From the NCBI GenBank assembly GCA_038030265.1, contig CM075938.1, forward strand, positions 1,651,009 through 1,715,008: 64,000 bases of DNA, in the 5' to 3' direction. Source of the DNA: Corythucha ciliata (Eukaryota; Arthropoda; Insecta; Hemiptera; Tingidae). Below the pieces are notes generated by a model, which saw only the letters and a program-made list of their open reading frames with translations, was not told the DNA's origin and made no database searches. Shown here in pieces: positions 32,177 through 43,070 of this stretch. Position 1 is the first letter of the stretch. Every line of letters begins with the position of its first letter. The translations under genes and the position numbers were made by a program.

Positions 32177-35100
32177 CTAGATTGAGTGGAATAAGTTAAT
32201 TCTTTGCAGGAACTTGATAATATTTTGCAGGTATGCATTAGTAGAAAGGAGTGCAGCAAGGCTCCTATCTCCCGGTCCCGGGAGCGCATTCCTCTGCCTA
32301 TCAGCCTCATATCTCGGACATTCGATGAGAATGTGGGCAACAGTGATCGGGGCCCCGCAATTCTCACATGTGCCTATGCCTTGCCTAGTGAAATAATGAC
32401 TTTTAGTTAGTCGAGTGTGACCTGTTCGAAGTCGGAGGATGACTATCGAATCTTTCCGGGTCATCTGCACTGGGGGTGAGTATAACGAAGGCTCCGCTAT
32501 AATTGTTCGCAGCTGTGAAGAGCTGCTTTCCCAGTTGAAGGTCCACTCCTTCCATACCAGCTGGCGAATTCGCGCTTTTTCATCATCTAATCTGGCGGGT
32601 AATAAACTGCTGTAGGGCTGTGACCGAGCCGCAATCTTTGCCAGCGAATCTACGCAAGTATTCCCATGTATTCCAACATGGCTTGGGGTCCAAAAGAACA
32701 TTATTGATTTGCCTGCCTGGTTTAATGAATAAAGTTTTTGGTGAATCATTACTACAGCCGGGTCTCTCGCAAACTTGTTGTTTATCGCTGCTAGTGCACT
32801 GAAGGAATCAACAAGTAGTAAATATGATAGGGAGTCGTGGGTTAGGCAAAAGTCAAGTGCAAAAGAGATTCCGTATAGTTCTGCCGAGTAAACGGAAAAG
32901 AATGGCGGCAATGGACAGAGGAAAGTGGTGATCGACGGGGAGTAGTATGCACAACCTACTCCGGAGGCCATTCTCGAACCATCGGTGTAAATTTTTGTGA
33001 AGCCACCATATTTGGTTATAGCTTCATTAAAAAGAAGTCTGAACTCCTCGGCCAGCACTTGAGTTTTTGAGTGCTTTATGAGGGAGGCATCAATGTTGAA
33101 ATCGGGATACAACCACGGATGTACCTCGGATCTTATATACGGGACTGTGGGATGGAGTTGAGTTTGGTACCTAACGAGTGCTTCCTTTAGTCGAACAGAG
33201 ATGGGTCGGGAGCGGCTTGGGAGGGCGGAATATTCACTGGAGTCCCCGACGTCGAACAGAGGTTTATGGAAAATGTGAAAAGTTTTAGACTGGATGGCCG
33301 CTGAGTAATTTAGAATAAGCTGTTGGAAACGATACTTCAGTGGAAGATTTTTTGACAAAACATACAAGTCATCGCAAGGGGTTGTCCGATAGGCTCCAAG
33401 GGCGATGCGAAGCCCCGCTTGATACGTTCTTTCTAATGGCAAAAGCCAACTCTTTCTTGCTGAGCTATACGCCTGGACTCCATATTCAATCTTCGATCGC
33501 GCAAGACAGTTCCAAATTTTTACAAGGGTACAGGGTTCTGAACCCCATTTATGACTAGATAACATTCGTATTATATTGAGGATTTTGGTGCAATGGATAT
33601 TAACCTGGTGAATGTGCTCTTTCCAGCGAAGCTGCTTATCCAGAACAACACCCAGAAATTTATGCGACTCTTGGTATGGCACGGGGGAATCCATTAAGGT
33701 TAGTGATGGAGGGTCATGACGAGCCCGCAGTCGGCAGAAATGAACTGCGGCTGTTTTTTCGCGCGAGAAATGGAGCCCAATACTTTTAGCATTTTGCACA
33801 AGGTGGTTTATAGCAATTTGTAGCTCAGACAATTCCTGGGGAGCTGAGGGATCTGTCGCATAAAGCAGAAGGTCATCAGCATAGATAGACGCAGACACAC
33901 CAGCAGGAAGGCCGTCCGTTATTTCATTTACGGCTATAAGAAATAATGTAACGCTCAATACTGACCCCTGTGGTATACCAGTCAATTGCTCACGATTAGA
34001 GGAATAGGTGTTACCTATTCGAACTGAGAAAACTCGGTCAGTTAGGAAGTTCTGGAGCATGAGTGGAAGATTGCCCTTGAAACCCCATCGTGATAACTGT
34101 TGGATTATTGACACACGGCTCACCTTATCAAAAGCGTTTTTCAAGTCAAAAAATATTGCTGTGACGTGTTCACGATTTAGAAAAGCATTCAGAATATGGT
34201 TTTCCACTAGGAGCAACTGGTCCACAGTCGAATGACCCTCGCGAAATGCAGTCTGTGAGGGATTAATAAGCTCCCGCTGCTCCAATACTTTCATCAATCT
34301 ATAGTTGATCAACTTCTCAAAAAGTTTACCAAGGCCGCACGTAAGCGAAATGGGGCGATAGCTGGCAACTTCGAGAGGATTTTTTCCAGGTTTTAGGACA
34401 GGGACAACGTGTGGTAATTTCCATGCTTCCGGGTAGCAGTGTCGAGTCCACAAGGAATTATAAAGGTCTAGTAGTTGTTTCTTGCAATGACCGGGCAAAT
34501 GTTTCAGCATCTCATTGGGTATACCATCAGGCCCCGGGGCTTTATTGCACGGTAGCTCTGCTATGAAATGGTCAAGCTCGAAAAGCCTGAATGGAACGTT
34601 ATAATTTTCTATTTCAGGGTGCACTGAGGCAAGGATATTTTCCGGTGGCAACTGTATTGGTGGATCCGCTATTCCGGGGGTTGTTACGTGTTCCATGTGG
34701 TCCGCGATGTAATTAGCAACATCCAACGGCTCGCGCGCAATGTCGCCTGTCGGGGTAATTATCGCCACAGGGCGTTCACAATTAGAAACGCCTTTCAGGG
34801 ATCTAACTCTTCGCCATACCTCTCGACTCGTGGTCGAGGAATTAATTTGTGCGACGTATCTTCGCCATGAATCCCTCTTCGCAGTCACCTTCAACCGACG
34901 TTCATGCGCTCTTAGCCGTTTAAAGGCAATCAAATTATCATTTGAAGGATGTTTTTTATACCAATTAAAAGCTCTTTTTTTGTCACGGTTGGCCTGACGT
35001 ATCTCCTCATTCCACCACGGTACTGATGGGCGCGTTTGGTTGCGGGATTTACGAGGGATCGCCTGACTAGCAGCATAATTGATCGCATCAGTTATATTTT

Positions 35101-35875
35101 GTACGTCTAGATCGAGGTTGCCAGTGAGTGTAGGTATGGAAAGGCTTTGCGAATATTTATCCCAGTCAGCCTGTTGTAGTACCCATCGTTCGGGGTACAA
35201 GTTATAATCCTGGGTGCAAACCGTCTGGGAAATAAGGATCGGGTAGTGATCCGAATGATGGAGATCGGAAAGGACACTCCAGTCGAAGGCAGTTGCAAGA
35301 CTCGTACTCACAATGCTCAGGTCAATTGCGTCAGATGTGCCGGAGCTGGAAGTGAAATGGGTGGGGGAACCATTATTTAGCACAATTAAGTTATTATCAG
35401 ACAATATATTAGCAAGAGTTTCTCCAATCCGCATGCTTCGATTTGATCCCCATGAAGCATGGTGACAGTTTGAGTCGGTAAGTATTAAAACCAGTGGTGG
35501 TAGGGATGCTATCAGGTTCCGAAGATCTTCTGGATCCCACGAGTTGTCTGGTAGGTAAAGTGAACACACTGTAACAGTAAGCGGAAAAACTATTCGGATT
35601 GCAACGGCTTGAAGGGGTGAGTGCGTTGGCACTTCCGATGGGTTGCAAGAGTTTTTAACCATGACAGCAGTCCCCCCGTGTCGCCTTCCACCATCTCGCA
35701 CCTCACAACTCCTATGGAACAGCGCATATTGTGGTGGGGCCGAATAGAAGGAATTTGAAAAATGTGTTTCCTGAAGCGCTATTAGGAATGGCGAGTGCTC
35801 TGATATCAGGAATCTAAGTTCATCTGAATGTTGGTGATATCCACGAATATTCCACTGTAGAATATGATTATACAT
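32177..35875 (-). CDS. I-clade LINE ORF2: endonuclease, reverse transcriptase, RNase H
   Basis: One uninterrupted frame of 1,232 residues. The APE-type endonuclease (about 1-225) has N9 (LQWNIRG), E36 (QETHF), D134 (TDSN) and D209-H210 (HSDHYP). The reverse transcriptase (about 430-720) has D577 in FFDLKNAFDKVS, GIPQGSV near 633-639 and YADD at 665-668. The RNase H (about 960-1085) has D965 (YTDGS), E999, D1023, H1066 and D1076, a complete set. A C-terminal CCHC knuckle uses C1170, C1173, H1181 and C1186. Endonuclease plus RT plus RNase H is the layout of the I superfamily; Jockey elements usually lack RNase H. The protein nicks target DNA and primes reverse transcription there. All key residues are present, so this is a recent copy. 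ORF1 lies 34 bp upstream. Confidence 0.93.
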   Translation of the reverse strand: MYNHILQWNIRGYHQHSDELRFLISEHSPFLIALQETHFSNSFYSAPPQYALFHRSCEVRDGGRRHGGTAVMVKNSCNPSEVPTHSPLQAVAIRIVFPLTVTVCSLYLPDNSWDPEDLRNLIASLPPLVLILTDSNCHHASWGSNRSMRIGETLANILSDNNLIVLNNGSPTHFTSSSGTSDAIDLSIVSTSLATAFDWSVLSDLHHSDHYPILISQTVCTQDYNLYPERWVLQQADWDKYSQSLSIPTLTGNLDLDVQNITDAINYAASQAIPRKSRNQTRPSVPWWNEEIRQANRDKKRAFNWYKKHPSNDNLIAFKRLRAHERRLKVTAKRDSWRRYVAQINSSTTSREVWRRVRSLKGVSNCERPVAIITPTGDIAREPLDVANYIADHMEHVTTPGIADPPIQLPPENILASVHPEIENYNVPFRLFELDHFIAELPCNKAPGPDGIPNEMLKHLPGHCKKQLLDLYNSLWTRHCYPEAWKLPHVVPVLKPGKNPLEVASYRPISLTCGLGKLFEKLINYRLMKVLEQRELINPSQTAFREGHSTVDQLLLVENHILNAFLNREHVTAIFFDLKNAFDKVSRVSIIQQLSRWGFKGNLPLMLQNFLTDRVFSVRIGNTYSSNREQLTGIPQGSVLSVTLFLIAVNEITDGLPAGVSASIYADDLLLYATDPSAPQELSELQIAINHLVQNAKSIGLHFSREKTAAVHFCRLRARHDPPSLTLMDSPVPYQESHKFLGVVLDKQLRWKEHIHQVNIHCTKILNIIRMLSSHKWGSEPCTLVKIWNCLARSKIEYGVQAYSSARKSWLLPLERTYQAGLRIALGAYRTTPCDDLYVLSKNLPLKYRFQQLILNYSAAIQSKTFHIFHKPLFDVGDSSEYSALPSRSRPISVRLKEALVRYQTQLHPTVPYIRSEVHPWLYPDFNIDASLIKHSKTQVLAEEFRLLFNEAITKYGGFTKIYTDGSRMASGVGCAYYSPSITTFLCPLPPFFSVYSAELYGISFALDFCLTHDSLSYLLLVDSFSALAAINNKFARDPAVVMIHQKLYSLNQAGKSIMFFWTPSHVGIHGNTCVDSLAKIAARSQPYSSLLPARLDDEKARIRQLVWKEWTFNWESSSSQLRTIIAEPSLYSPPVQMTRKDSIVILRLRTGHTRLTKSHYFTRQGIGTCENCGAPITVAHILIECPRYEADRQRNALPGPGDRSLAALLSTNAYLQNIIKFLQRINLFHSI

Positions 35876-35909
35876 ATGAATTACAGATGCAAGGCTGGCG
35901 TCAAACTAG

Positions 35910-37217
35910 TCATTTTCGTCTTCCTTTCTTTTTTTGCTCCTCCCAATTTCCTCTTCTTCCTTTTCGCCATCCCTTATTACCAGGGCCCTGGCTCCCTTCT
36001 TCCTGGCCGTTAGAATCCGATTGGTCTGGGGTTCCCTCAGCAATGATATCCCGAGGCTGGGAGTTAGCAGAGTCAACACCAAAATCTACCAATAATCCCA
36101 GTTCAACTCCTCCAGTTTCCTCCATCGGTCTTTCTATCTTCCCTGTAAGACTCTTAGGTGCAACTTCCTTCTGGGTGTTCGCGCTATCATCAGAAGCCTT
36201 CAACAGGGGAACGCTCTTATCTGAATTATTAGTAGTTTCATTTCCTCTATTTACATTTTGGATCTCTAGTTCAATATCCGCAACGAACGGAGCATTCGGG
36301 GAATTCCATTTATTAGTTTTCGGGGGGGGGGTTGGGGTTTCTGTCACTACCTCCCCACTACGAAGGTTTTTTTGTTTGGGAGGGCGATTCCTATGCAGGG
36401 TCTCTGGGGTCTTGGTCTGCGGAGCTTGCACTCGGCCATGAGCCGCGGCGCCCGCATACGAGACTCCAGGCTTAATGCCACCTCCAGCTACATAGGCTTT
36501 CGCTTGAAAAAAGCTAATATTTTGCGTGACCATGACCCTTTGAATTTCAAATTCCGTTTTATACACTGGGCACGTTCTGTCTCCTGCTTTGTGAGCTCCA
36601 CCACAATTGACACACTTTGGTGGGACGTCACATTCTTCACTATCCACATTTGCGTGAGCCGGCTTGCCACACTCGCAGGTTTCTTCATTCTTGCACCTGC
36701 CCTGTGTATGTCCAAAGTTTTGGCACCTAAAGCACCTCCTCGGAGCATTTATGTAAGGCCGCACTCTAAATCTTTGATAAGCCGCGTATATGACGTCAGG
36801 GAGGACCTTTCCCTTAAATGTCAGAATAACTGTCCCAGTGTTTTCATCTATTCCATTCACTTTTCTGGTTACAAATCTGGCAGCTATCACACTATACGGT
36901 TTGAGAAATTCCATTGTTTCTTCTTCGTTTGAGTGCTTGAGTTCTTCAGATCGAATGACGCCTCTGATAGTATTTAGTCTCTCAGGTACAACAGGATTTA
37001 CCTCCTCGTCGATAAACTTTTTCAGGCTTTTCAGCTTATCTGACTGTTCTCTCGATATCGTTTCAATTACAAGCTTTCCGGACGCAGTTTTCCTAACATT
37101 CTTCACCCTTCCAACGGCAGCATCTATGTGTCTCGCAATTAGGAAGACGGACGTTTTTTGAAATGACCCGTTTGGTTTTTCCAGGACAACAAACCTATCC
37201 CAGACTTCTGTTTCCAC
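35910..37217 (-). CDS. I-clade LINE ORF1: Gag-like RNA-binding protein
   Basis: 435 residues, open. The N-terminal 150 residues look like the RRM-like half of insect LINE Gag proteins. Three zinc knuckles follow: C162-C165-H170-C175 (CFRCQNFGHTQGRC), C181-C183-H188-C196, and C202-C205-H209-C216. The tail from about 260 is low-complexity, rich in P, T, N and K, ending in a basic QEEGSQGPG to GRRK stretch. It binds element RNA to form the particle that carries the RT. ORF1 stops at 35910 and ORF2 starts at 35875, so they do not overlap; ORF2 is probably made by reinitiation. The G run at 36327 is coding here (PPP). Confidence 0.9.
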   Translation of the reverse strand: METEVWDRFVVLEKPNGSFQKTSVFLIARHIDAAVGRVKNVRKTASGKLVIETISREQSDKLKSLKKFIDEEVNPVVPERLNTIRGVIRSEELKHSNEEETMEFLKPYSVIAARFVTRKVNGIDENTGTVILTFKGKVLPDVIYAAYQRFRVRPYINAPRRCFRCQNFGHTQGRCKNEETCECGKPAHANVDSEECDVPPKCVNCGGAHKAGDRTCPVYKTEFEIQRVMVTQNISFFQAKAYVAGGGIKPGVSYAGAAAHGRVQAPQTKTPETLHRNRPPKQKNLRSGEVVTETPTPPPKTNKWNSPNAPFVADIELEIQNVNRGNETTNNSDKSVPLLKASDDSANTQKEVAPKSLTGKIERPMEETGGVELGLLVDFGVDSANSQPRDIIAEGTPDQSDSNGQEEGSQGPGNKGWRKGRRGNWEEQKKKGRRK

Positions 37218-39900
37218 TTGTCTCGTTTTAGGCAGACTACTTTCCTTGTTCCGTAATACGTCATGTTTGTTGTTGTTGTTGTTGTTGTTGTTGAAAGTTT
37301 AAATATGTGTTAAATAAATAAAAACAGTGGGGAATTCTCGCTTTTTCTATACCTTCCCACTGTATGACGTTGTCGAAAAGTGAAGCAAATCCTGGAACCA
37401 CAAGAATAATATATTTGTATTTTTCCCCCACAGTTGAGGAATTCACCGTCCCCCCCCCCACCAACCATCTCTCTCACAATAAAACGCACAGCAGACCTTC
37501 TAAACCTCGATTTCCATCTGCTGGAATTATGAAGTACAATAGTACTGACTATAACATACATGTATATTTGCCGTATAGTCTAAAGATTGCATATTTTCGA
37601 AAAACAACATTTCTGATTTCTGTTCGTTTCGTCGTTCTACAACGGTGCAACTCGTGCACATCGTGCAGTCTGAAATGACGTCACATCAGAAATACAATGG
37701 AGGGTTGGTGCAATCCCGTGCGACAAATGGAGTAACTTGGAGGAGGGCATTACTATAGTCATTTTTTCCGAATGAATTTATACAGTTTAGAGCTTGTTCC
37801 CTCTTGTTGATTTCGTGAGTATTCCTCACTCCTTTCGTCCGTGAGGAACATCAATAAACTACACTCACAGGAGGCATGAGGAACAATCCGAGGCGAGATG
37901 GTATATACAGTAATTCTATGTTTTCGTCTCGTTGACGATTGTGAAGGCGATTTTGTAACAACGCATCCAGTCGAATGGAGGAAAATATCACCCTACACTT
38001 TCTTTATTATACTCTCATTCTTTCCGTCACAGGTTCCGTTTCTTTAATAATAACCCCTCCAAAGATTTCATATCGCGAAAAATTAATTCCTCGAAAAACA
38101 AGGACCCATGAACGTTATATTTAAAAATCACTTTCTTCCCGATCATTATAATTATGCATACCTTCTTATACCATCCGAATAAAAATGAAAACAATTATAA
38201 ACTCAAAGGAGGTAGTTTGAAATGTTCAACACTTTCGCGTCAACAGTCTATTATCGGGAATTTGCATACCTATTCTCGCATCAAGGTATTGTAATGACAA
38301 TATATATGTATAGGGGTGTTTTTGAAGAATGAAAGCTGAGGTTATCGTATATGCTTGTGAAAAGTTTTCCCTTCCTTAGATTTCTGCGAGATGATCCACT
38401 GGACCCCTTGGAGATTGTATTTCCGGTCAATACAGTTATATTCACAGTGTCACTAATTGTATAAGTTTGTTTTAAAGATTAGTTAAGCTGAATATGAGAT
38501 ACAATAAAAATAACATAAAACATGTTCTATTTTAATTTTTAGCATTAATTGCTTTCATATTTTTCTCCTTCCTGCAAGAAATACGTTTGTATCGCGAATA
38601 TTTTGTATATACATGAGGGTCTCCCACGACGATAAAAGGATGAGCATTTTAATGCTTCTGGAAGAGAAAGTTTTGTGTTAACATGAAACATTACTTTTTG
38701 TAAAGCTCATTTCATTTGCCTTCCGGGTTAGGAAAGCTACAATGCTGCTGATTTTTTTTTTCCCCCAGCTTTGACCCCTCTGTTTATTGAGATTGTTTTG
38801 TCCACATTTATTATGAAACTGCCAATTAATGATCCGCAAGAAAGGCGAAAATGAAAAGATTGTCAGGTAAAATTATTTTAAAGAACACAAATTTTAATGA
38901 AAAGAATATTAACGTGCTTCATATTCCGTGTTTATCAATTGACTAATGACCGGTTGTAGACAACCCACTTTTTTTTTGCGGAAGCCTTGTACCCGTGAGT
39001 CTGTGGAAGCAGGGGGTGTCTTTTCTTGCGTACACCAGTATACCACAGACAAAAAACGCACGTTCGTCTAGAGGTTTCCTTCGTTCTTTCTTCCTTTGAC
39101 CATAAAAAAAAGTGTCCAATATAGTTAGATGCTCTACCGAGTATTGTTGACAGATACCACTCAACAATGTCCGCTTTCCCTTAATTATGAAGTTAGCGAC
39201 GGCTTAACACAACTACTGGATACTTTTCTTCCTGTTTCATAATCTATTGGCCACAGGGATTCCACCTTCGGAGTGTTTAAAAAACACGAGTTTTAAAAAA
39301 TTACCATTTGCTGGTATGCAAGCGCTTGAGTTATATTGTTTTATTTTTGGTCATTAGCCTTCTAGTGTGATTAATTTTCACTGTTCTTAAATACGCTCAG
39401 TGCTGGAATGATCACTAACTCTGTTCTTGGCTGCTCGTCACAACCATTCCTATATCTGTTATTCAATTCTTTTCCCGTGCTTATACTAAATTTAGTTAGT
39501 AAACTTCTAGTCTCAATTCAGGGGGAAGTTTCGTTGAGCGCTTTTACAATTCAACTGATTAAGTACCTATCGACCTATCCTGATGTGCATTCCTTTCATT
39601 ACAGTAATTAAGTTATCGATTATCCGCTACAATTGGAAGTTCAAAGAGATCTGGCCACCCTACTTAAAGAACCCGAGAACAAGGCGCGGATCGAATCTAA
39701 TCTCTCGCGGACTTTACGGCTGTGTCGCGAGTGGCCTGCCCCCTGTTACACGTGCGGAATCCAGAAAGGTAGATAGTGAATGGAGGGGGAGTGATGAACG
39801 ACGCTTCGTCCGGTTTTCGGGGTTGTCGTGTGAAAAACTATAGCCGCGGACACACGCATTGGACTTGCTATAATGACCTATGTAAGTGTGATCTAGTGCA
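37218..39900. other. LINE 5' flank and unassigned spacer
   Basis: A (GTT)n simple repeat at 37266-37290 lies about 50 bp upstream of ORF1 on the minus strand and may be in the 5' untranslated region or mark its junction. A C run lies at 37451. GC-rich sequence at 39680-39850 has no recognised gene. Nothing else supported. Confidence 0.35.
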
Positions 39901-40479
39901 GTGCAAGGCCAGGTCCTAGCCCTCGCGGGGCCTCTAGGCGAGAATTATCGCGGGGCCCCCCAAGGGCACAGCTTGGAGGGTTAGCATTAAAGCTGAACAA
40001 GTGAAAATTTTGCTGTTAAAAAACAAAATTATATTTAAATTCCTCACTTGGGGAACTTGCACATTTTTCAAGCACTTGTGTTTCTTGAAGAGGGCTCTTC
40101 CACAAGGCTATTGCTCACATTAAACATTCAAATCAATCATGGATTTTTTTAAAGCGAATTTTTAAAAATTTTGAGTGGGGGTCAAAGGTTAGTCAATGAA
40201 ATGGATGGTGTGGGGAAGAGGAGGGGCGGTAAGAAGCATTTTCAGGGGGACAATTTTTCTTGTTATTTGTAAACAAAAAATTTTGTAGTTCCCTCAGATG
40301 CTTCACAAGTGACCATTGACGTCATTTTCCCACGCACCATCCATCTCTTCTTGAAGAACTTTGAAATTAATTTAAAAATCACCAAATGCACCAATCGGGC
40401 TGCAACCACAGTTGATATTCTTCTGTTCATGCGCCAATGTACGTCAATGTGTTTTTCTCCCAAATCAGGCATTCATGCA
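39901..40479. other. Unassigned; GC-rich edge at 39905-39960
   Basis: GGGGCCTCTAGGCGAG and CGCGGGGCCCCCCAAGG resemble the GGGGCC-rich tails of subfamily 2 elements, so an element edge is likely. The rest shows nothing recognisable. Confidence 0.35.
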
Positions 40480-40925
40480 AGTTCTCCGTTCGCGCTTAAA
40501 ATTGAGAAAAATCTACTTCGGGACTAAAAGAGAACAAAAATTGCTGATTCGCGGCTGAAATAGAGAAAAGTGCCAATGAGCTGTTCTTGGGTCGAGTCGT
40601 CCATGGCTATAAAATAAATAAACAACGCTAATTCAAAGCTGAATGTGAAAAAAATCACCAATTCTCAGCCAAAATTTTGAGAATTCCTAATTCGCGGATA
40701 GAGTTGAGAAATAAAACGCTAATTCACCGCCAAAAATCGAGAAAAAACTTGTCAACGATACCTGCTTCTCGCAGGTAAAATTGAGAGAAATAGCCGCAGT
40801 TTTACATCATTGGAGCTTGGAAATTCATAGAAAATGTAAGTTTCGTGTCCAAATATCCCGAAAATTGCTAGTTTTTGGACTTAACCCTCGCGAAATTGTA
40901 AGTTTCTGTTTTTGGGGGGGGGGGG
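40480..40925 (+). repeat. Family A/D composite array, copy 1
   Basis: About 29-bp A units, then the landmark GCTGTTCTTGGGTCGAGTC, then more A units. AAAATTGAGAGAAATAGCCG and D units (AAATTGTAAGTTTCTG) follow, ending in a run of about 13 G. The same order occurs at 42230-42600, so these are copies of one element. Confidence 0.65.
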
Positions 40926-42192
40926 CAAGGACCCAGCCAGCCGCGACATCACCCAGAGCCTGACAAATGGACAATAGGAGACAATTTTATGGAGAATAGG
41001 AAAATTTATTTAAAGGTGACATCAAAGCACGTTGATCGAAAATCATTTTAAATTTTCGGAATCCCCGCGTCTTGAAACCCTAAGAAGCACATAGTCTCGC
41101 CCAATTTTAAATGTTGGCCATGCCTGCCAAAATCGCCCTGAAGGGGTTTTGGTCGGTCATTTTAAATGTTCGATGTTTAGATTTGAGCCGGGCGCGGTTT
41201 GTCCCGCAGACTCACTTGCATAGGCCGATGGTTAGTCCTCCCCCCCCCCCCCCATAAAATGTGTTCATACCATAAGAGCTCGATAAATCCGCGGCCGCGA
41301 ATACTTTACAAGAGCCTAAATTAAATTTTTCGCTAACGATAGGAGAAATAAACAAGCTTTAGCATATTTTCTAGCTAGTATATAATTGTATAGTTATACT
41401 GATAGTTCTTCAATCCCCAACCGGTGTCATTTCAGCTTGCTGATCGAACTCGTGCAAAAATACTTCAAAAGTCATTCGTCGGGGACAGAAAAAAAAGATG
41501 GAAAAAAGCCCGCCTCTTTCATCTTTAAAAAAAAAAAAAAATTAAACCACAAAAGATGTATGTGACGCCTTTATCGTGGATAGATCCTGCGCACATACAA
41601 AAAATGACGGGCCCTCTTCCTCAATTTCGTTAACAAAATTACGGTATTTCCTCCCGTGTCATCGATTTTCACATTATACGTGACTTTTAAGAACTTGACG
41701 AAGAACCCTGAAGGGACCGGTATTTCAGTGCGATTATCACAGTTAGAACTCTTTCTCCAAACATTTAACGATAGAGGTGAGAAAAAAAAAAAGTATTACA
41801 CACGTATTTATCCATCCTTCAATTTTTCATTGGAAGATTTGAGAGGGGTACATAAACACGTCTTCCTTTCTATTGAACGTGTTCCGTTTAAATCAAGGTC
41901 TACCGCGTTCATGCCCTTATACCGGGATGAAGACATTATTTCTTTTAATTTTCAGTAGATTACTTCATAATCTGCTATAGCATGCTATAATTGGTGTTGG
42001 CTCGAGTCATCGCGGAAGTGTTCAAGTCATGCTGCGTCTTAGGCTGTTGGGTTCTTAAGATTAAAAGTAACCTCGAGAATTTTTTTTTATTTTGATTTTT
42101 TTCAGATAACATTTAAGAAGCTCAGAAAGTCAAGAGTAAGACCTAGGGCAGTAGTCAGAGGCCTTTCATAATTTGAGGCCTTTCATAATTTA
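40926..42192. other. No confident gene
   Basis: A C run at 41240 and an A run at 41527. An open stretch 41640-41770 (TLYVTFKNLTKNPEGTG) ends at a good splice donor GATAGAG|GTGAGA, but no acceptor or family match was found. It is noted as a weak exon candidate only. Confidence 0.3.
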
Positions 42193-43070
42193 AGGCCTCC
42201 CTAAAGTGCTTTGAAACAGATAACTCGTTTTAACAGACCGCATATATGGCTACAAAATGCAGCTGAAATTGTCAAAAGCGCTAATGTGCTGTTCTTGGGT
42301 CAAGTCCGCGTCAAATTAAGAAAAACCGCCAATTAAACGCTAATAGTGAAAACATCACCAATTCACAAACGTGAAAATCTCAAATTCGCGGATAGAATTG
42401 AAAAAAAACTCTAATTCACGGCTAAAATTGAGGAACAACTTTCCAATTTTTTCAACTTGCAGGTAACTTTGAGAGAAATAGCCGCAGAATTACACAATTC
42501 GGAGCCAAATATCTGCAAATTCCAAGTTTCTGGTCTTTATTTCCTCAATATGTTGAGTTTCGAGGATCTTTTTCTTAGTCACCGTGGAGCCCGGGTTAGC
42601 CAGCCAAGATATAGTGCCTAAAGTTTTCTGACGAATATTTCAACATTTTGAGAGCAACTATTCGCCAATTTGTCATTTTTCTGGCTGAATAATCGCGATA
42701 TTGTTTTCACGTCTCGCAATTTCAGTGAAAATGCACGTTTCAGGAGCTTACTTTCGGGTCTGAACATCCGCGAAATCGCTTAGTTTCCAGTCTTTATTTC
42801 CGCAAAATTGCAAGTTTCATTCCACCCCCACCCCACCCCAAGAGTACCGGAATCCGGTCTCCAAGTTCGGTGATCAAAATCTGACAATTATATCAAATTG
42901 CAACATTTCGTATCCTTCAAATTAGAGGTTTCCTGGCAGAATACTCGCGATACTGCAGAATTGCACGTTCTAATTTCAGCGAAACTGCAACTTGCGGGGC
43001 CTTTTGTTTTTAGTGATAGGGCTCAAACCCTCGAAAAGACGGCCCCGAAGGGGCCCATAACTTTGAATTT
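42193..43070 (+). repeat. Family A/D composite array, copy 2, with D leader
   Basis: Starts with the leader AGGCCTCCCTAAAGTGCTTT, then GAAACAGATAAC, shared with 24245. A units and the GCTGTTCTTGGGTCAAGTC landmark follow, shared with copy 1, then D units to about 43020. It ends GACGGCCCCGAAGGGGCCC, a GC-rich inverted repeat. Confidence 0.65.

Noticed and set aside
35887..37161. Plus-strand frames of 120-186 codons
   Set aside because: Shadows of the LINE ORF1 on the minus strand.
37266..37290. (GTT)n taken as the LINE 3' tail
   Set aside because: It lies at the 5' side of the element on the minus strand, so it cannot be the tail of this copy.
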